From Diphasiastrum complanatum (Eukaryota; Streptophyta; Lycopodiopsida; Lycopodiales; Lycopodiaceae): DNA of 64,000 nucleotides. The notes under the pieces were generated by a model. That model was not told where the DNA came from. It did not search any database and saw only the letters and a program-made list of their open reading frames with translations. Position numbers and translations under genes: made by a program. Of the stretch, positions 29,333-40,960 are shown in pieces (position 1 is the stretch's first letter; each line of letters opens with the position of its first letter). The stretch spans positions 63,378,442 to 63,442,441 of the forward strand of contig CM055094.1 of NCBI GenBank assembly GCA_029204225.1, in the 5' to 3' direction.

Positions 29333-29503
29333 CAATCAACTCATACAATTGTCTTCACAAGACGAAGCATGAATGATAAAACACAACCGTAAAACAAGTA
29401 CAAACCTCCTTCCTCCTATTCAATCAACTTATACAATTGTCTTCACAAGACAAATCATGAATAGTAAAATACAACCATAAAACAAGTACAAACCTCCTTC
29501 TGT
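29333..29503 (+). repeat. 88-bp tandem duplication
   Basis: Two copies of a unit beginning CAATCAACTYATACAATTGTC at 29333 and 29421, each ending ACAAGTACAAACCTCCTTC. A few substitutions separate them. Confidence 0.85.
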
Positions 29504-29941
29504 CACAACTAAAGCCAAGATTTTGAAACCATGATGTCCACTGTTGAACATTTTGACATAAAAATGGGCAAGATAATTTTGTTGGCTATTACACTTAATA
29601 TTTGTGAATTCTTTGTTATGCCTTGAAAATGCAACTTCTTTGGATGCGTGTGATTGTAACAATGGCCATCAACATCAACGAGCACTATCATAGCCTTATT
29701 CTATGAGAGAACCATGTTCGACAATCCTCCTTGTTCTATATGACAAGCCACGTGTCAAAGACTATTGATGATAAGAGAGATTAAAAATAGTAATAATAAT
29801 AATATCCCTGCCTTTATTAAAAATGATGGGAAAATCCATGATCATACAAGAAGATTAAAGTATTTAAAATAATTTCGTAGAACAAAAAAAAAAGAATTAA
29901 GCTACCCAATAGCTAAGTAAAAATTTTAAATAGTGAGCTAA

Positions 29942-31398
29942 TTACTTAAAACAAATTGCCTGATGTAAATCACTAACTAAAATAGATTCAGTAATAGGTA
30001 ATGCAGGAAGCTTTGAAGCAGCCGCTCCTGCAAACTGAGTCCATCGAAGAATTAAAAGCGCACGTGAATGTTGTAATGCAATAGAAATACACTGACGGTA
30101 GAAAGAAATAATGATGGATGGTAAGGTAATGCTTTGTCCTTGACGCCAAGGCAAAGGGGATAAAATCTTCATCGGGTGCACGATTATCATAATCTCGTTC
30201 CTTTTCAAGAGTTGCGTGAGATGCAGCGGCCCCTTGCGTGGTGGAAGAACGACGAAGGAGGTCCTGCTGACGAGAGGTATCAAAATGACAACATTTTCAA
30301 GAGTACGAATTCCATCATGAGAGAGAACAAGGTCAACTCGTTGTAGAGAATATTGCGAAGAAGGCCCTGGTAAAATGTGTGTCTGTTCTCGAACAACATA
30401 GAAATCACTATCATGAGCAATAGCAGCAAGGGCATTACAAATGGAATTATGTGAAAGAATACGTTCACCACCTGAGGGGCACCGCATAAGATGAGTATCT
30501 AAGGAATCCAACACATGGCCACATGAACACTTAGAGAGACCAATTAACATTGGATGTGGAAGTCCCAATCTGGTTCGAAGGGCATAATAAACAAATCATT
30601 GTTGAGTCACAAGAGTGGAAAAACTGGACGTGCAACCAACCAAGCCCCTACACCTGGACCAGCACAAGAAAGAAGATGAGCTTGAACTGCATCAAAAGGT
30701 AAATCATTGATAAGTTGACCGAAGGAATAAGTGTGAAGATGCTCCAAAATAGTCTTCTGAAAAGCCAGTCGCTGATTTGTCACCAAAGATTTGAAGGGAG
30801 GCACAAAAGGTTGTACAAGCAGAGGAAGTAAAGTGTGAAGTGCGTGTTGAAAAGCAAATTTGCCAGTCTCCACATGAGCCACCACATCAAGAAGAACAGG
30901 TTGGTTACCCTGCTGAAACCTAGAAACTAGTGCAGAGGCAAAAAGAGCCCAACTTCTTAGAAAAGCAGCTGGTGCAAGGCAAGCAGAAGATACTAGGCCA
31001 ACACCACCAGAGGAGGCATGAAAACTGACCTTCACAAGTGTCAAAGGATCCTGGCCCCAAAATGCGACCAGATACACCTAGTAAAGTATCATCAAAATCC
31101 CAAAGTAGGGATAATGTGTCAGACGAAGGAGAAATGCAACGTAGAAGATAGCTAGGATGTTGAGTCAAGCACTGATTGAGAATTCCAAATGCAACTTGAG
31201 AATTTCCAAGCTTTGACAACAAATTAGAATGATGAGCAAATCCATACAGAGCTTCTTGCATAAATGAAGTGACATATCCAGAAGAACCAATGGGAACACC
31301 CGATGCCTTAATTCCAAGCTGAGAAGTATTGAAAGCTTTAGGTAAGGAGATATCTGGTGGAAGGCCTTTTGGGCACCAACTAGCCACCAATATGGCAA
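29942..31398 (-). pseudogene. Non-LTR retrotransposon C-terminal region with RLE-type endonuclease, degraded
   Basis: Three overlapping minus-strand frames form one broken coding region. 31390-30920: FNTSQLGIKASGVPIGSSGY ... EALYGFAHHSNLLSKL and CLTQHPSYLLRCISPSSDTL. 31077-30607: GGVGLVSSACLAPAAFLRSW, then AGPGVGAWLVARP. 30568-29942: GLPHPMLIGLSKCSCGHVLD, THLMRCPSGGERILSHNSIC, then QRVDLVLSHDGIRTLENVVI. The C-x-C-x8-H-x4-C cluster followed by H-N and R-V-D is the layout of the CCHC plus restriction-like endonuclease tail of RLE-class elements. The RT catalytic domain is not present. Family assignment is by pattern, not by search. Confidence 0.55.
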
Positions 31399-31499
31399 GA
31401 CTCTAGGAATGAGGCTAGAATGGCAAATTAGGGCAAGAAAGCTTAATCAACTTCCTTATTACATGCTGGAAATTCAAGGAACTCGAGGTGGGGAAGAGG

Positions 31500-32600
31500 C
31501 TTTCTATGTATCCAATCCTCCATAGTGAATACTTAGATTATTACTCAAGTTCTACACTATGTACTTTGATTGTGTTTGGATCTAAGTAAGAACAAAGTGT
31601 TTTTCACTTTATTTTTAGTCTGCAGGCCATACTGAGTACTGTCCCACACATGTGTGGGCTGTACTTTTCTTTTCATCATTGATTGTAGATTGCTCTTGAT
31701 TTATACATGTTAAATTGCTAATCTAGGTCTCAAATTCTTGTATCTAGTTTGTATTTGTTTTATGATCAATCAATCAATCAATCCCTCTTGTGAGGCATTA
31801 ATGCACTCATTTAAGGTCCAAAGTACTATACTTTGACATGGTATTAGAGTGATGTACAAAGAGTCAATCATAGATCTTGTGTACAATCCAAAATTAGCAA
31901 ATGTTTTAATCTATAAGGCTAGATGTTTGGATGAAAATTTGTGGATCAAAGTTTATCAGAGACTGATTCCATAATGTTCACATGTGTGGACAGGTCTGCA
32001 CACAAAAATAATTGTGAAAGCACATTACTTTTTGGACCATTAATGGATCTTCAAAGATCCACAAGAGTGATTATGTACTTGCTTAACAATCTATCAAAAA
32101 ACTAGTCATCAAAAGAATGGTCTAGATTGGCAATTTGACAAACAACAAGCATTGATAACCAAACCAAAGATCATAGACACAAATCCGAGCCCACACGTGT
32201 GAAGAGCTGCCTGCTGTACGGATTTTGAACAGTGTTTGAAGTACTCAAAGTGATGGTTTCATTTGGATCACAAAAACAATGTACATGGAGAGAGCAAACT
32301 CGAGATTGCAATGAGCTCCAAAAATAATCTATCTTCTCAGTATGAGAGCTTGGAATACATAGCAAAACTCACTTCCTTTGTAAAGTTAGGTGAATTTTCA
32401 GCATGTAATAAGGAAGTTAACTCAATCTTTTTGCCCTAAGAATCATGCTTGGTAGATAGCTAGTTGGTCAAAATCTCGTCATAAATCAAGGTCTAGATGT
32501 TATAAAGTAGGGATCTCTACCAAATAGACACAACCACTTCTCTTGACTCAAGCTAACCTATATTAGGAGTGGATTTCCACATGGCACTTTGGCCATACAT
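31500..32600 (+). mobile_element. Copia-type LTR end, PBS and leader (family E, + strand)
   Basis: TGGTATTAGAGTGATG at 31839 resembles a PBS and follows ...CTTTGACA, a plausible LTR 3' end at 31838. The last ~70 bp of the LTR (CAATCCCTCTTGTGAGG ... GTACT) is related to the reversed sequence at 40140-40215, so both belong to one family. It contains palindromes of the CACACRTGTG type at 31643-31658, 31979, 32190 and 32596. The LTR start was not found and there is no coding sequence. 32393-32445 is an inverted copy of 31425-31475, a stray piece of the flanking non-LTR remnant. Confidence 0.5.
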
Positions 32601-32736
32601 GTGTGGAATCCAATTATACACAAAAATATACAATATGCTACATGGCTAGATTTGCCAATGTTGGCAATTTTTCACACTCCTCCAACAGATCTGTTGGAGT
32701 TTAATCTTACTCCTACTCATCCTTTTCACCCCCCTT

Positions 32737-33300
32737 CATCTCTTAAGGAAGTCACTCTCTCAACACTTTGGAGAAATACACGTAAAGTCCAAACAGGCAG
32801 AACCGCAAGAGTCTCGCCTACGGCTAACATACGGTCTGACCAAAGGCACCACCAAACTCCGTAAGTTATCACTTACGGTCACATGTGAAGTGAACGAACG
32901 ACAGTTGACCACATCTCTTAAGGAAATCACTCTCTCAAACACTTTACAGAAATACACGTAAAGTCGAAACAGGCTAAACCGCAAGAGTCTCACCTACGAC
33001 TAACATACGGTGACCAAAGGCACCGTCAAACTCCGTAAGTTATCACTTACAGTCACCTGTGAGATGAACGAACGACAGCTGACCAAAGGCACCGCCAGAC
33101 ACCATAAGTTATCACTTACGGTCACTTGCGAAGTAAACGAACGGCAGCTGACCAAAGGAACCATCAAATATCGTAAGTTATTACTTACGGTCACCTGCGA
33201 AGTGAATGAATGACAGCTGACCAAAGTCACTGCCAGTTATCACTTACAGTCACCTGTGAAGTGAATGAACGGCAGTTGACCGAAGGAACTGCAGTCAGGT
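32737..33300 (+). repeat. Minisatellite: 69-bp units with a 105-bp higher-order spacer
   Basis: Array structure A-B-A-B-B-B-B'. The A units (~105 bp) begin at 32737 and 32912 (CTCTTAAGGAARTCACTCTC). The B units begin ACCAAAGGCACC at 32839, 33013, 33082, 33151 and 33220, spaced exactly 69 bp from 33013 onward; the last is shortened by 10 bp. Each B unit holds the palindrome GTAAGTTATCACTTAC or a near variant. Both strands stay open for several units because 69 is a multiple of three, so the repeat peptides are fortuitous. Confidence 0.9.
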
Positions 33301-33421
33301 TACGGTTGCAATGGCACCACATTCTCACTCTCCTGATGCATACAAACAAGATCCTTATGTTGTACCTCTTCATGTCTTCACGATGCACCAATAACCAATC
33401 TACGGATCATGCACAAGGGCT

Positions 33422-33977
33422 GTTAATGATCTTTTAAATTGTAATTAGAATATCTAAAGATCTTATGACAACTATATAAACATCTGAGTGACTTGAAGAG
33501 TGTGAGATCGATATAGAAATAGATACAGTAGTACATAACAGAGATCAAACGACCAAAACGGGTCTTTAGTAGCTGACTCCTCAGAGTTAGTGATCCTCTA
33601 ATTCTGATAACCTAATATGAAGAGAATGTAAAATTAGTTTAGGTTTTGGAGATAGCCATACATTTATCTGATAATGGTGTTTGTGTAAGAGGAGTGAGAG
33701 ATAGCATTCAACAAGAATGCAAACATGTAGAACAGTAGCAAATTATGGCTTTCCCAAGACGCGTAATCATTTCTGTAGTCTCTCTTTCACGGCAGTCTAA
33801 GACTCCTACACTGATAATCCTTTCAACACAAAAGAACAACTCATAATCTCCGTTTTCTAAGTAATCCACGATCTTGTTAATCACAGTCATCACTGTTCTT
33901 CATAGTATTCATTGTCTTTTTCTTGTTGGTTGAGACTTCGTTCAGAAGCTTCACACCCAAACAAAAGTGATATCAAA
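33422..33977 (+). mobile_element. Copia 5' LTR (about 33422-33962) and PBS
   Basis: Precedes a gag start on the same strand. Begins TGTTAATGATC, contains a TATA-like CTATATAAAC at ~33472 and ends CACACCCAAACA. It is followed by TGATATCAAAGC (33967-33978), a diverged Met-tRNA primer site. No partner LTR was found, so the limits are estimates. Confidence 0.55.
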
Positions 33978-34091
33978 GCACTGGTTTATTGGATTACTAG
34001 AGTCTAGGATTCATACTAGACTTAATATGTTCTTGTCCTTTAGAGAGCTAGTTCATTTCTGTTTGTATTCTATCTCTGCTACTTGATTACT

Positions 34092-36436
34092 ATGGAAGGT
34101 TCAACCTTAGAGATCCGCTTGATCAACAAGTTCAACAGAGATGACTTCCACATGTGGAAGTTCAATATGAGGATGATCTTGATCGAGAAGGAGCTTTGGG
34201 GATACGTGAACGGTTCAATAGCCAAACCGGCAGAACCTGAACTGCTTCCAACATGGGAAGCAAAGGATGGTAAAGCACTAGCCATCGTATCCCTGAATCT
34301 GAAGGACACTCCGATTGCCCATATATCTACTAGCACCACCTCCAAGGAAGCGTGGGATATCCTAACAAGTATCTATGAGATTTCAGATGTATCGACTCGT
34401 CTCTTTCTTAGGAAGGTCCTTACACTCAAGGTGAGCAAAGGCAACTCAGTCAGCGAACATCTGAATGAATTCAAATAGTTGCTGAATCAACTTGCTGCCA
34501 TAGGTTCTCCTATTTCAGAAGAAGACTCAACAGTGTCTCTTCTCGCCAGTCTTCCATTCTCCTATGACAACCTAGTATTGCTTTGAGCAATACTCTTGCG
34601 TTGTCTCTCTCGAAGCTGACAACAAGTCTATTGCAGGAAGAAGTCAGGAGAACAAGCTTATCAACAACGAGTACCAAGTCAATGGTAAGCATTAGTCCAA
34701 GAAGAAGAATTTCAAGGACAAGAAGATGAAGACAGAGCAGCCAGTCTCAACGCAACAATCATAGCAGCAGCACAATCAACAATGATAATCCAAGACCAAA
34801 CTCTTTTGCAGATATTGCAAAAGATCAAACCATGACATTAATTATTGTCGCATACTCAAGCACAACGAAGCGAGGAAGAAGATGCAGCAACACCAAGAGG
34901 GAGGTTCTGACATTGTCAGAAATCCACAAGAAGTAGACAAGGTGTTGATGGTACAAGACCAACCAAGTAGAGATGCCTATCAATGGTATCTTGATTCAGG
35001 TGCTTCACAACACATGACACCATGTGAGAACCCATTCTCTACACTCACAACAACGGACTTCAAGTACATTTCCTTCGGTAACTCAAGTTCACACAAGGTT
35101 GAAAGCCAAGGCTCCATTCGACTCCAGTTCCCTAACGACATCACCAGACAATCAAATGGTGTACTTTACATACCCAAATTAACAAAAAATTTATTATCTA
35201 TTAGCAAGATCACTGATCAAGGCTAGCCGATGTACTATTATTGATGAGAACTCTAATGAAATCCTCTCTGCACACAGAGAAGGAAATTTGTATATCTTCA
35301 GTCTCGACTATGCACTTACTGTGAATAATTCTGATGCTCATGTTTGGCATCAAAGATTAGGTCACTTAAACATGCGTTCAATCTTGTACATGCATCATAA
35401 TAAATTGGTCAAGGATATGAATATCAATGTTGTTACAACAGCTAACCAAACTATCTATGAAAATTGTCTACTAGGGAAACAACCTAGAACAAAATTTCCA
35501 AGAGGACAAGACAGGAGAGCAAAGTCCATTTTGTCACTGATTCACAGTGACTTATGTGGTCCTATGAGCATACCTTCTTTGGTTATTACATTCATTGATG
35601 ACTACTCCCGATTTACCAGAGTCATGTTCATAAAGAACAAGTCAAAAGCGTTCAATTGCTTCAAAGAATTCAAGCAATATTTTGAGAATCAGACTGGTCA
35701 GAGAAAAGGCCCTATAGTCTGATTCAGGGGGAGAGTACTTATCAAATGAAATGGCGGACTACCTTTCATCATGTGGCATGCACCATCGATTCACAGCAGA
35801 GCTACACTCCACAGCAGAATAGCATAGCTGAGCGAAAAAACCGTACACTATTGGAAGCTGCACGATCCATGACTGTCAACACTCAAATACCCTAGAACTT
35901 TTGGGCAGAAGCAATTTCTACAGTCTGCTATCTGCAAAAATATTCCAGCACTAAGGCAGTCGATTCCAAGACACCATTTAAAGCCTACTATGGCTACAAA
36001 CCAATTCTGAAACACTTACGTGTATTTGGATGTCTCTGGTATGCTCACATACAGTCTGATCTGATGAAGAAACTAGACCCAGTAAGCTGTAAGTATATCT
36101 TTATCGGCTATTCAACATCACATAAGACATATCGTATCTATGATGTTGATACTAGTCAGCAGCCATAATGTTGTCTTTCTTGAAGACAAGTTTCATGATT
36201 TTAAGCAGAAGCAGCCAATGCAGGAGTCTGTCACAACAGATCCATTCTCCATCGATAGGCATCGACCTACGAATGTTCAAATGCAGGAGTTTGTCCCAAC
36301 AACTCCATTTATCATCGATGGGCCTAGACCCATGACTGTTCTCAACCACAAGCTAAAGCTATCCCAGTCATTCACCCAGGAGAAACATCCACTCAAGCAC
36401 CTGCAGTTCGAAGGTCTGCAAGACAAACTTTTATAA
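34092..36436 (+). pseudogene. Ty1/copia gag-protease-integrase, truncated before RT
   Basis: Gag: NKFNRDDFHMWKFNMRMILI, WEAKDGKALAIVSLNLKDT, with a TAG at ~34476 and a frameshift near 34575. Zinc knuckle FCRYCKRSNHDINYC (C-x2-C-x4-H-x4-C) at ~34806-34850. Protease WYLDSGASQHMTPCENPF. Pre-integrase HVWHQRLGHLNMRSILY ... CLLGKQPRTKFPRG. Integrase IHSDLCGPMSIPS and FIDDYSRFTRVMFIKN, then in other frames AERKNRTLLEAARSMT and HLRVFGCLWYAHIQSDL. The sequence after 36436 loses similarity; RT and RNase H are absent. The gag resembles the reversed gag at 37713-38495, so these are related elements. Confidence 0.88.
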
Positions 36437-36449
36437 AGTTTATCTCTAA

Positions 36450-37500
36450 GTCTAATATGCATATTGGCCTAATATTGACAATTATCCAAAATATGACTAA
36501 ACTTGACTAAACTAGTTGAGATCTTTCACACTCCCTCTTCACCTAGTTCTGGCATAGTTTTGACCATAGAACTTTGATCCAACTTTAGAATGATCTCCAT
36601 CCTAAGTATAGCCTTCTTTCTAATGTTCTAAAGTAGTTTCCTAATCGATATAGAGAATAGTGTCTAAATTGGATGCGTAACTATTTCTTACATTACTTCT
36701 ACACATCAAGATATAACTAGAATATGAAGAACCAAATAGAATGTGAATGAAATGATTATGTTTCAAACTCTGAACTCTCTAGAAAATTATAGCAACCACA
36801 CAATAAATGTAAGTAATGGCCATTTGCTTGCTTGTCTCCTCCAACTTTGTCCTTTCTTGATATGTCTCCACCATAAAACTCAATGAATGAGCCTCCATTG
36901 CCATCTTGCCACAAGATATCATCAACACTTGATGACTTGGCCATGAATGATGACATAATGAACCTCAAAAGTCTTCATTTCCATCAATAAACCAGCCAAG
37001 AATGCTAGTACAAATCCAACATCAAAATGATGCTCACCAATGTAGCTAGTTTGACCACACACATCCACATGAAATAGCTCAAACATGAGGTAGAAGAAGT
37101 AAAGTAAACTTGAATCCTTTGAACGTACTTGAGTCTTCAAACACCTGCAAAAATAGATCTATAACATCTTTGCCAATTGATCCTCCTTTGATGCTCTTGA
37201 CTAGCTCTAAATTGCCACCTTTCCTTTTGTGTTGTTGAAGCCCTTTGAGACAACCTCTTGATCTTCCACTTGACCATCAAAGCCATTGACTAAGAACTCT
37301 TGTCTAGATCCATTAGATTATTTTCCAGCATGAAGACCATGAGAACCAATATCCGCTTGCATAACATCATTTACACAAGAAGATTCTCCAAAACGTGTGA
37401 GTAAAGCAAAATGAGTCACTTCCACTTGCTTACCTTTCTCTTATCTGAATCGTAGTAGCCATATTGTGTTATTTATAGAATCCGCTCTGATACCATTTTT
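36450..37500 (-). mobile_element. Reversed LTR-element leader with PBS, poorly conserved
   Basis: CGCTCTGATACCA (37486-37498) is a minus-strand Met-tRNA PBS. Downstream on that strand a frame opens with MATTIQIRE (~37460), matching the MATTIQTR start of the copia gag at 50848. It then degrades; I could not recognise the rest. Probably a truncated copia relative. Confidence 0.4.
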
Positions 37501-37712
37501 GAAAAGCAGTTCTCCATCTATCGAGTTTGATGATGCAAGGGTGCGCCTATTCTTGGCACACTACACTATGGATACGATTTTCATGATCTAGATATGCGAT
37601 TATCGATCACAGACACTGCAGCAATCAATCAGACAAAGGGATGCAATGTGAAAATCAGATTTGGAAGAACAGAAAGTATTTTGTATTTTGAACTATTTTG
37701 AGAATGAGTCGT

Positions 37713-38495
37713 TCAGTGTCTCACTTGTTGCCCCTTGCTGTTGTTCTTCGTTTGAAGTATCCGGCAGTCTTGTATTTCGTGGTTGTTTCGTTTGTAGTAT
37801 CTGCAGAACAGCTTTTTTTTTTGTTTGTGGATTTGACTATTCCTTGTGTTGAGCTGGTTTCTGGTTTGGCTTTGGTTGCTTCGGGCCTTTCTTCTTCTTC
37901 TGCTTTGTTGTGCTCTTATTGTGTACAAGGCGTGAGAATCAGCTGAGGAACTTGAGGCTTCATTCCTCCATGTGTCTTCCTGCAGCAACATAGTAATGAC
38001 TCTCGAAAGAGTCAATTCTGGATGAGTCGTGATGATCATCACCCAGCTGTCGTAAGAGCTTGACAAGCTTGTAAGCAGTTGCATCACTGCGTCTTGATCA
38101 TCTATGAAGGATCCGACAACGGCCATTTGTCTTAGCAGGTCCTTGAATTGATGAATGTGATTCTGCAGAGAATCACCATTTGTCATCTTGAGGGAGTAGA
38201 ATTTCTTCCTGAGATGTAGCTTGGAAGCTATATCTCGCACTTCGTATAGTGTGCTCAAGATGTCCCAGACTTATTTCAATGTCTGAGCCTCGGATACATG
38301 GCCGATCTGGGTGTCCATGATGTTGAGGATGATCAGCGCGAAAGCCTTTCCATCCTTCAGCCTCCATCTGGCGATTGCTGCGTCGTCTGCATCGGGTTTC
38401 CCTTCTGCACCTGTAACAACGTCATACAATTCTTTAGCCATTAGTACGGTTTTCATCTTAAATTTCCATAGATGGTAATTGGCTCCATCAAGCAC
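37713..38495 (-). pseudogene. Ty1/copia gag, reversed
   Basis: Minus-strand: MLDGANYHLWKFKMKTVLMA, WRLKDGKAFALIILNIMDTQ, one in-frame TAA at ~38270, then VWDILSTLYEVRDIASKLHL, LTSLSSSYDSWVMIITTHPE and a basic zinc-knuckle region FCRYYKRNNHEIQDC in which the second cysteine is Tyr. These are the UBN2/retrotran-gag features of copia. Protease and beyond are missing to the left. Confidence 0.88.
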
Positions 38496-38660
38496 TGGCT
38501 TTCCCTTGGGAATCTATGTGGAAGAATTTGTCTAAGTGATAGGAGAAACTATCAGTGACTTAAGTATGAAAATCTGATATTGAAAATAAAGAACAAAAAG
38601 TCAATTACTCTATTGGCTGGTAGAGTCTTGCGCTGTGGAAGCTTATCAAGCTATGAAAAT

Positions 38661-39000
38661 AGCTCTGATACCATGTTGGAGAGAGAGGGAGAAGAGACGA
38701 AAAGAGAAAGGTGTCGTATTTAAGCAATAAAAATTAGCTCAAAAAGGGGTAAGATGAACACGAATGAGAAACGAAACTCGAGGAGAAACAAACTCGAACA
38801 GAAAGTGTTCGTGCGCAGTGGAACAAGCTATACGACTCTCTCCGTAAGCATGACTACGCCTATCAGAATGAGCAGAATGTTAGTGATGGAAATTACGGTC
38901 ATTCTTGATTACGCAGCCAAACCTTAATAAATGAAGCGCTAGAAGAATAATTTGTCGCGAATAGCTTGACCCAAATAATCTCACTCTTGAGATTTAGAAT
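38661..39000 (-). mobile_element. Copia PBS and 5' LTR of the reversed gag element
   Basis: AGCTCTGATACCA (38661-38673) is the reverse complement of the PBS. The LTR begins at 38674 (TGTTGGAGAGAGAGGG in + orientation, i.e. ...CAACA on the element strand). Position and orientation fit the gag at 37713-38495. The outer LTR end was not identified. Confidence 0.55.
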
Positions 39001-40138
39001 GAATTTGATTCGATTTGACAACAAACTATACCATCAATTTTTCACAAAGCTTAAAAAATTTAGACAACTAGAGATTCACAAAGATCTCAACCATGCATGA
39101 ATACTCAAATATGGACTCCTCATTCTAGACATCCAATGGGATCACAAATTGACCCTCACACTCTCACAAAGAAAGTTGAATAGAACTAATCTACCTTTTA
39201 AGACTTGGAATGAAATTCAAAATCAAAAGTTGTGATTTTTCTCACTAAGATATTGTGCTTCAAAGAGCTAATGCCACTTAGAAAGATTTGATCACGTAGG
39301 AGAAGACAAATTCTTCACCAATAACAACACATAATGAGCTTCTAGATCTTGTCCTCTACAAAGGAAGGAACTCTTAGAAAATTGGATCTCTCTTTACACA
39401 TTTGTCATAGACACCTTAATGAATCTTTTCAAACCTTACAATCACTCAAACAAATTGAGTAGGGTTGAACAATATGACTTGGATCTCAATCTCTTTTCTA
39501 GAACTCTCAATTCAAGCCAATCTATGTCAAATTCTACAAAAGATTTGCATAGATGCTCTATATGCACTAGAAACTCTCAAAGGTTTCACTTGGAGGACAG
39601 ATCCAAAGATGTTTTCTAGCAAAATGATGTTTCTAAACTTGACCCTATCACTCTTGAACAAATCTAGAGTGATGGTACAATGGATTTCAACCTCTCACCT
39701 TGCATATCACTCATTAATCTATGATTTTTAGCAAAATCTCTCTCAACTTCAACATGCACTCAAAAAATCAGAGATAATCAATTAATGCACCTAATTCAAG
39801 CTTCAAATTTAATTTCTTGGCTGATCTAATCCAAGAACTAATCAAGGTATTAGATTCTCTATAGAAAATGCTTGATTTTGCACCAAAAATCACTCAAATT
39901 GGGTATGTGAGTCAAATTCTACAAATTTTTGAAATTTCTTAGTCAAAACCGGAGCTGTACGGCCTCACACGTGTGAAAAGGGTTCCTACAACCCACAACA
40001 AGTTCTGGTCCAAAATTTTTGAGAATATCTATCAAATCCAACTCGCTACGCAAAATTTGACTAGTTTCCAAAAAACTGCTAATTTTGGCTTTGATTTGGA
40101 TTAACCCTATCAATTTCAACAAAACCTCTTGTACTAGG
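39001..40138. other. Gene-free, probably leader sequence of the family-E element
   Basis: AT-rich, with many related short phrases (CTCAAA, AACTCTCAA) but no assignable frame. Holds one CTCACACGTGTGAAAAGG palindrome at ~39966. Confidence 0.4.
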
Positions 40139-40960
40139 CTCTGATACCATGTGCAAAAAGTACAAAAAGGACCAAGAGTGGATCCTAATCTGATCCTCAA
40201 GAGGGATTGGTTGTCAGATTACTTGATCTATCAATCTACTTCAGATTAAGATCAATCTAGATCAATTCTAGACACAAAATCCTAACAAGAACAATCATTA
40301 ATTAAAGGTAAGTGTACTTTATGGTTTCACACGTGTGAAACACTGTCTGAGTACGGACTCCAACCTGAAAATCAAGTACATATTGATAGAACCTCAAAAC
40401 AATCAAAACAAATGTAGACAAATGGAGAGAATCACTCAAAATTGCTTCCAAAACCAAGATTGGTGTCTCACATTGATTATGGCCAAATGTGGCTCTATAT
40501 ATACAATAAGTGGGAGCTCGTGGAACTGATCATCCCTTTGATCCCACATGTGTGAAGGTGCTTTGTCATATGATGATTCATCATGCAAAACTAACACTTG
40601 GACAAAACCTTCTATTTTGAGCACTTTTGGTCCATTTTCCTTCTATATGGAGATCTACTTGAAAATCTTCTAGAAGTCAAAATTCGTCTACTTCAGCTTA
40701 TTTCACACATGTGAGCTGTCGGGATGTGACACCTAACCAAAGTATGTGGCTCATGCAATCAATAGATTGATGCCATGTGTCATATGTCTAGAAAACTAGT
40801 TTTTAACTTTTTTAGCCACTAGAACTTGAATTAAATCATATGTACAACCTATATGATTATGGTACATGACAAGTACACTATTTTCACACGTGGGAACAGG
40901 CTCCACACGTGTAATCATCCTATGTACAAGATTTTTGGCCTCTACCAAGCTTATTTTTGC
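40139..40960 (-). mobile_element. Copia-type LTR and PBS, family E, reversed
   Basis: GCTCTGATACCA (40138-40149) is a reversed PBS; the LTR starts at 40150 (TGTGCAAAAAGT). The LTR holds CACRTG palindromes at 40325-40340 (TTTCACACGTGTGAAA, perfect 16-bp), ~40545, ~40703, ~40884 and ~40903. The end next to the PBS is homologous to the + strand LTR end at 31770-31838. The distal end was not located; 40960 is a guess. Confidence 0.5.

Noticed and set aside
33000-33230. Repeat-peptide open frames on both strands
   Set aside because: The 69-bp unit is a multiple of three without stops in several frames, so these frames follow from the tandem array.
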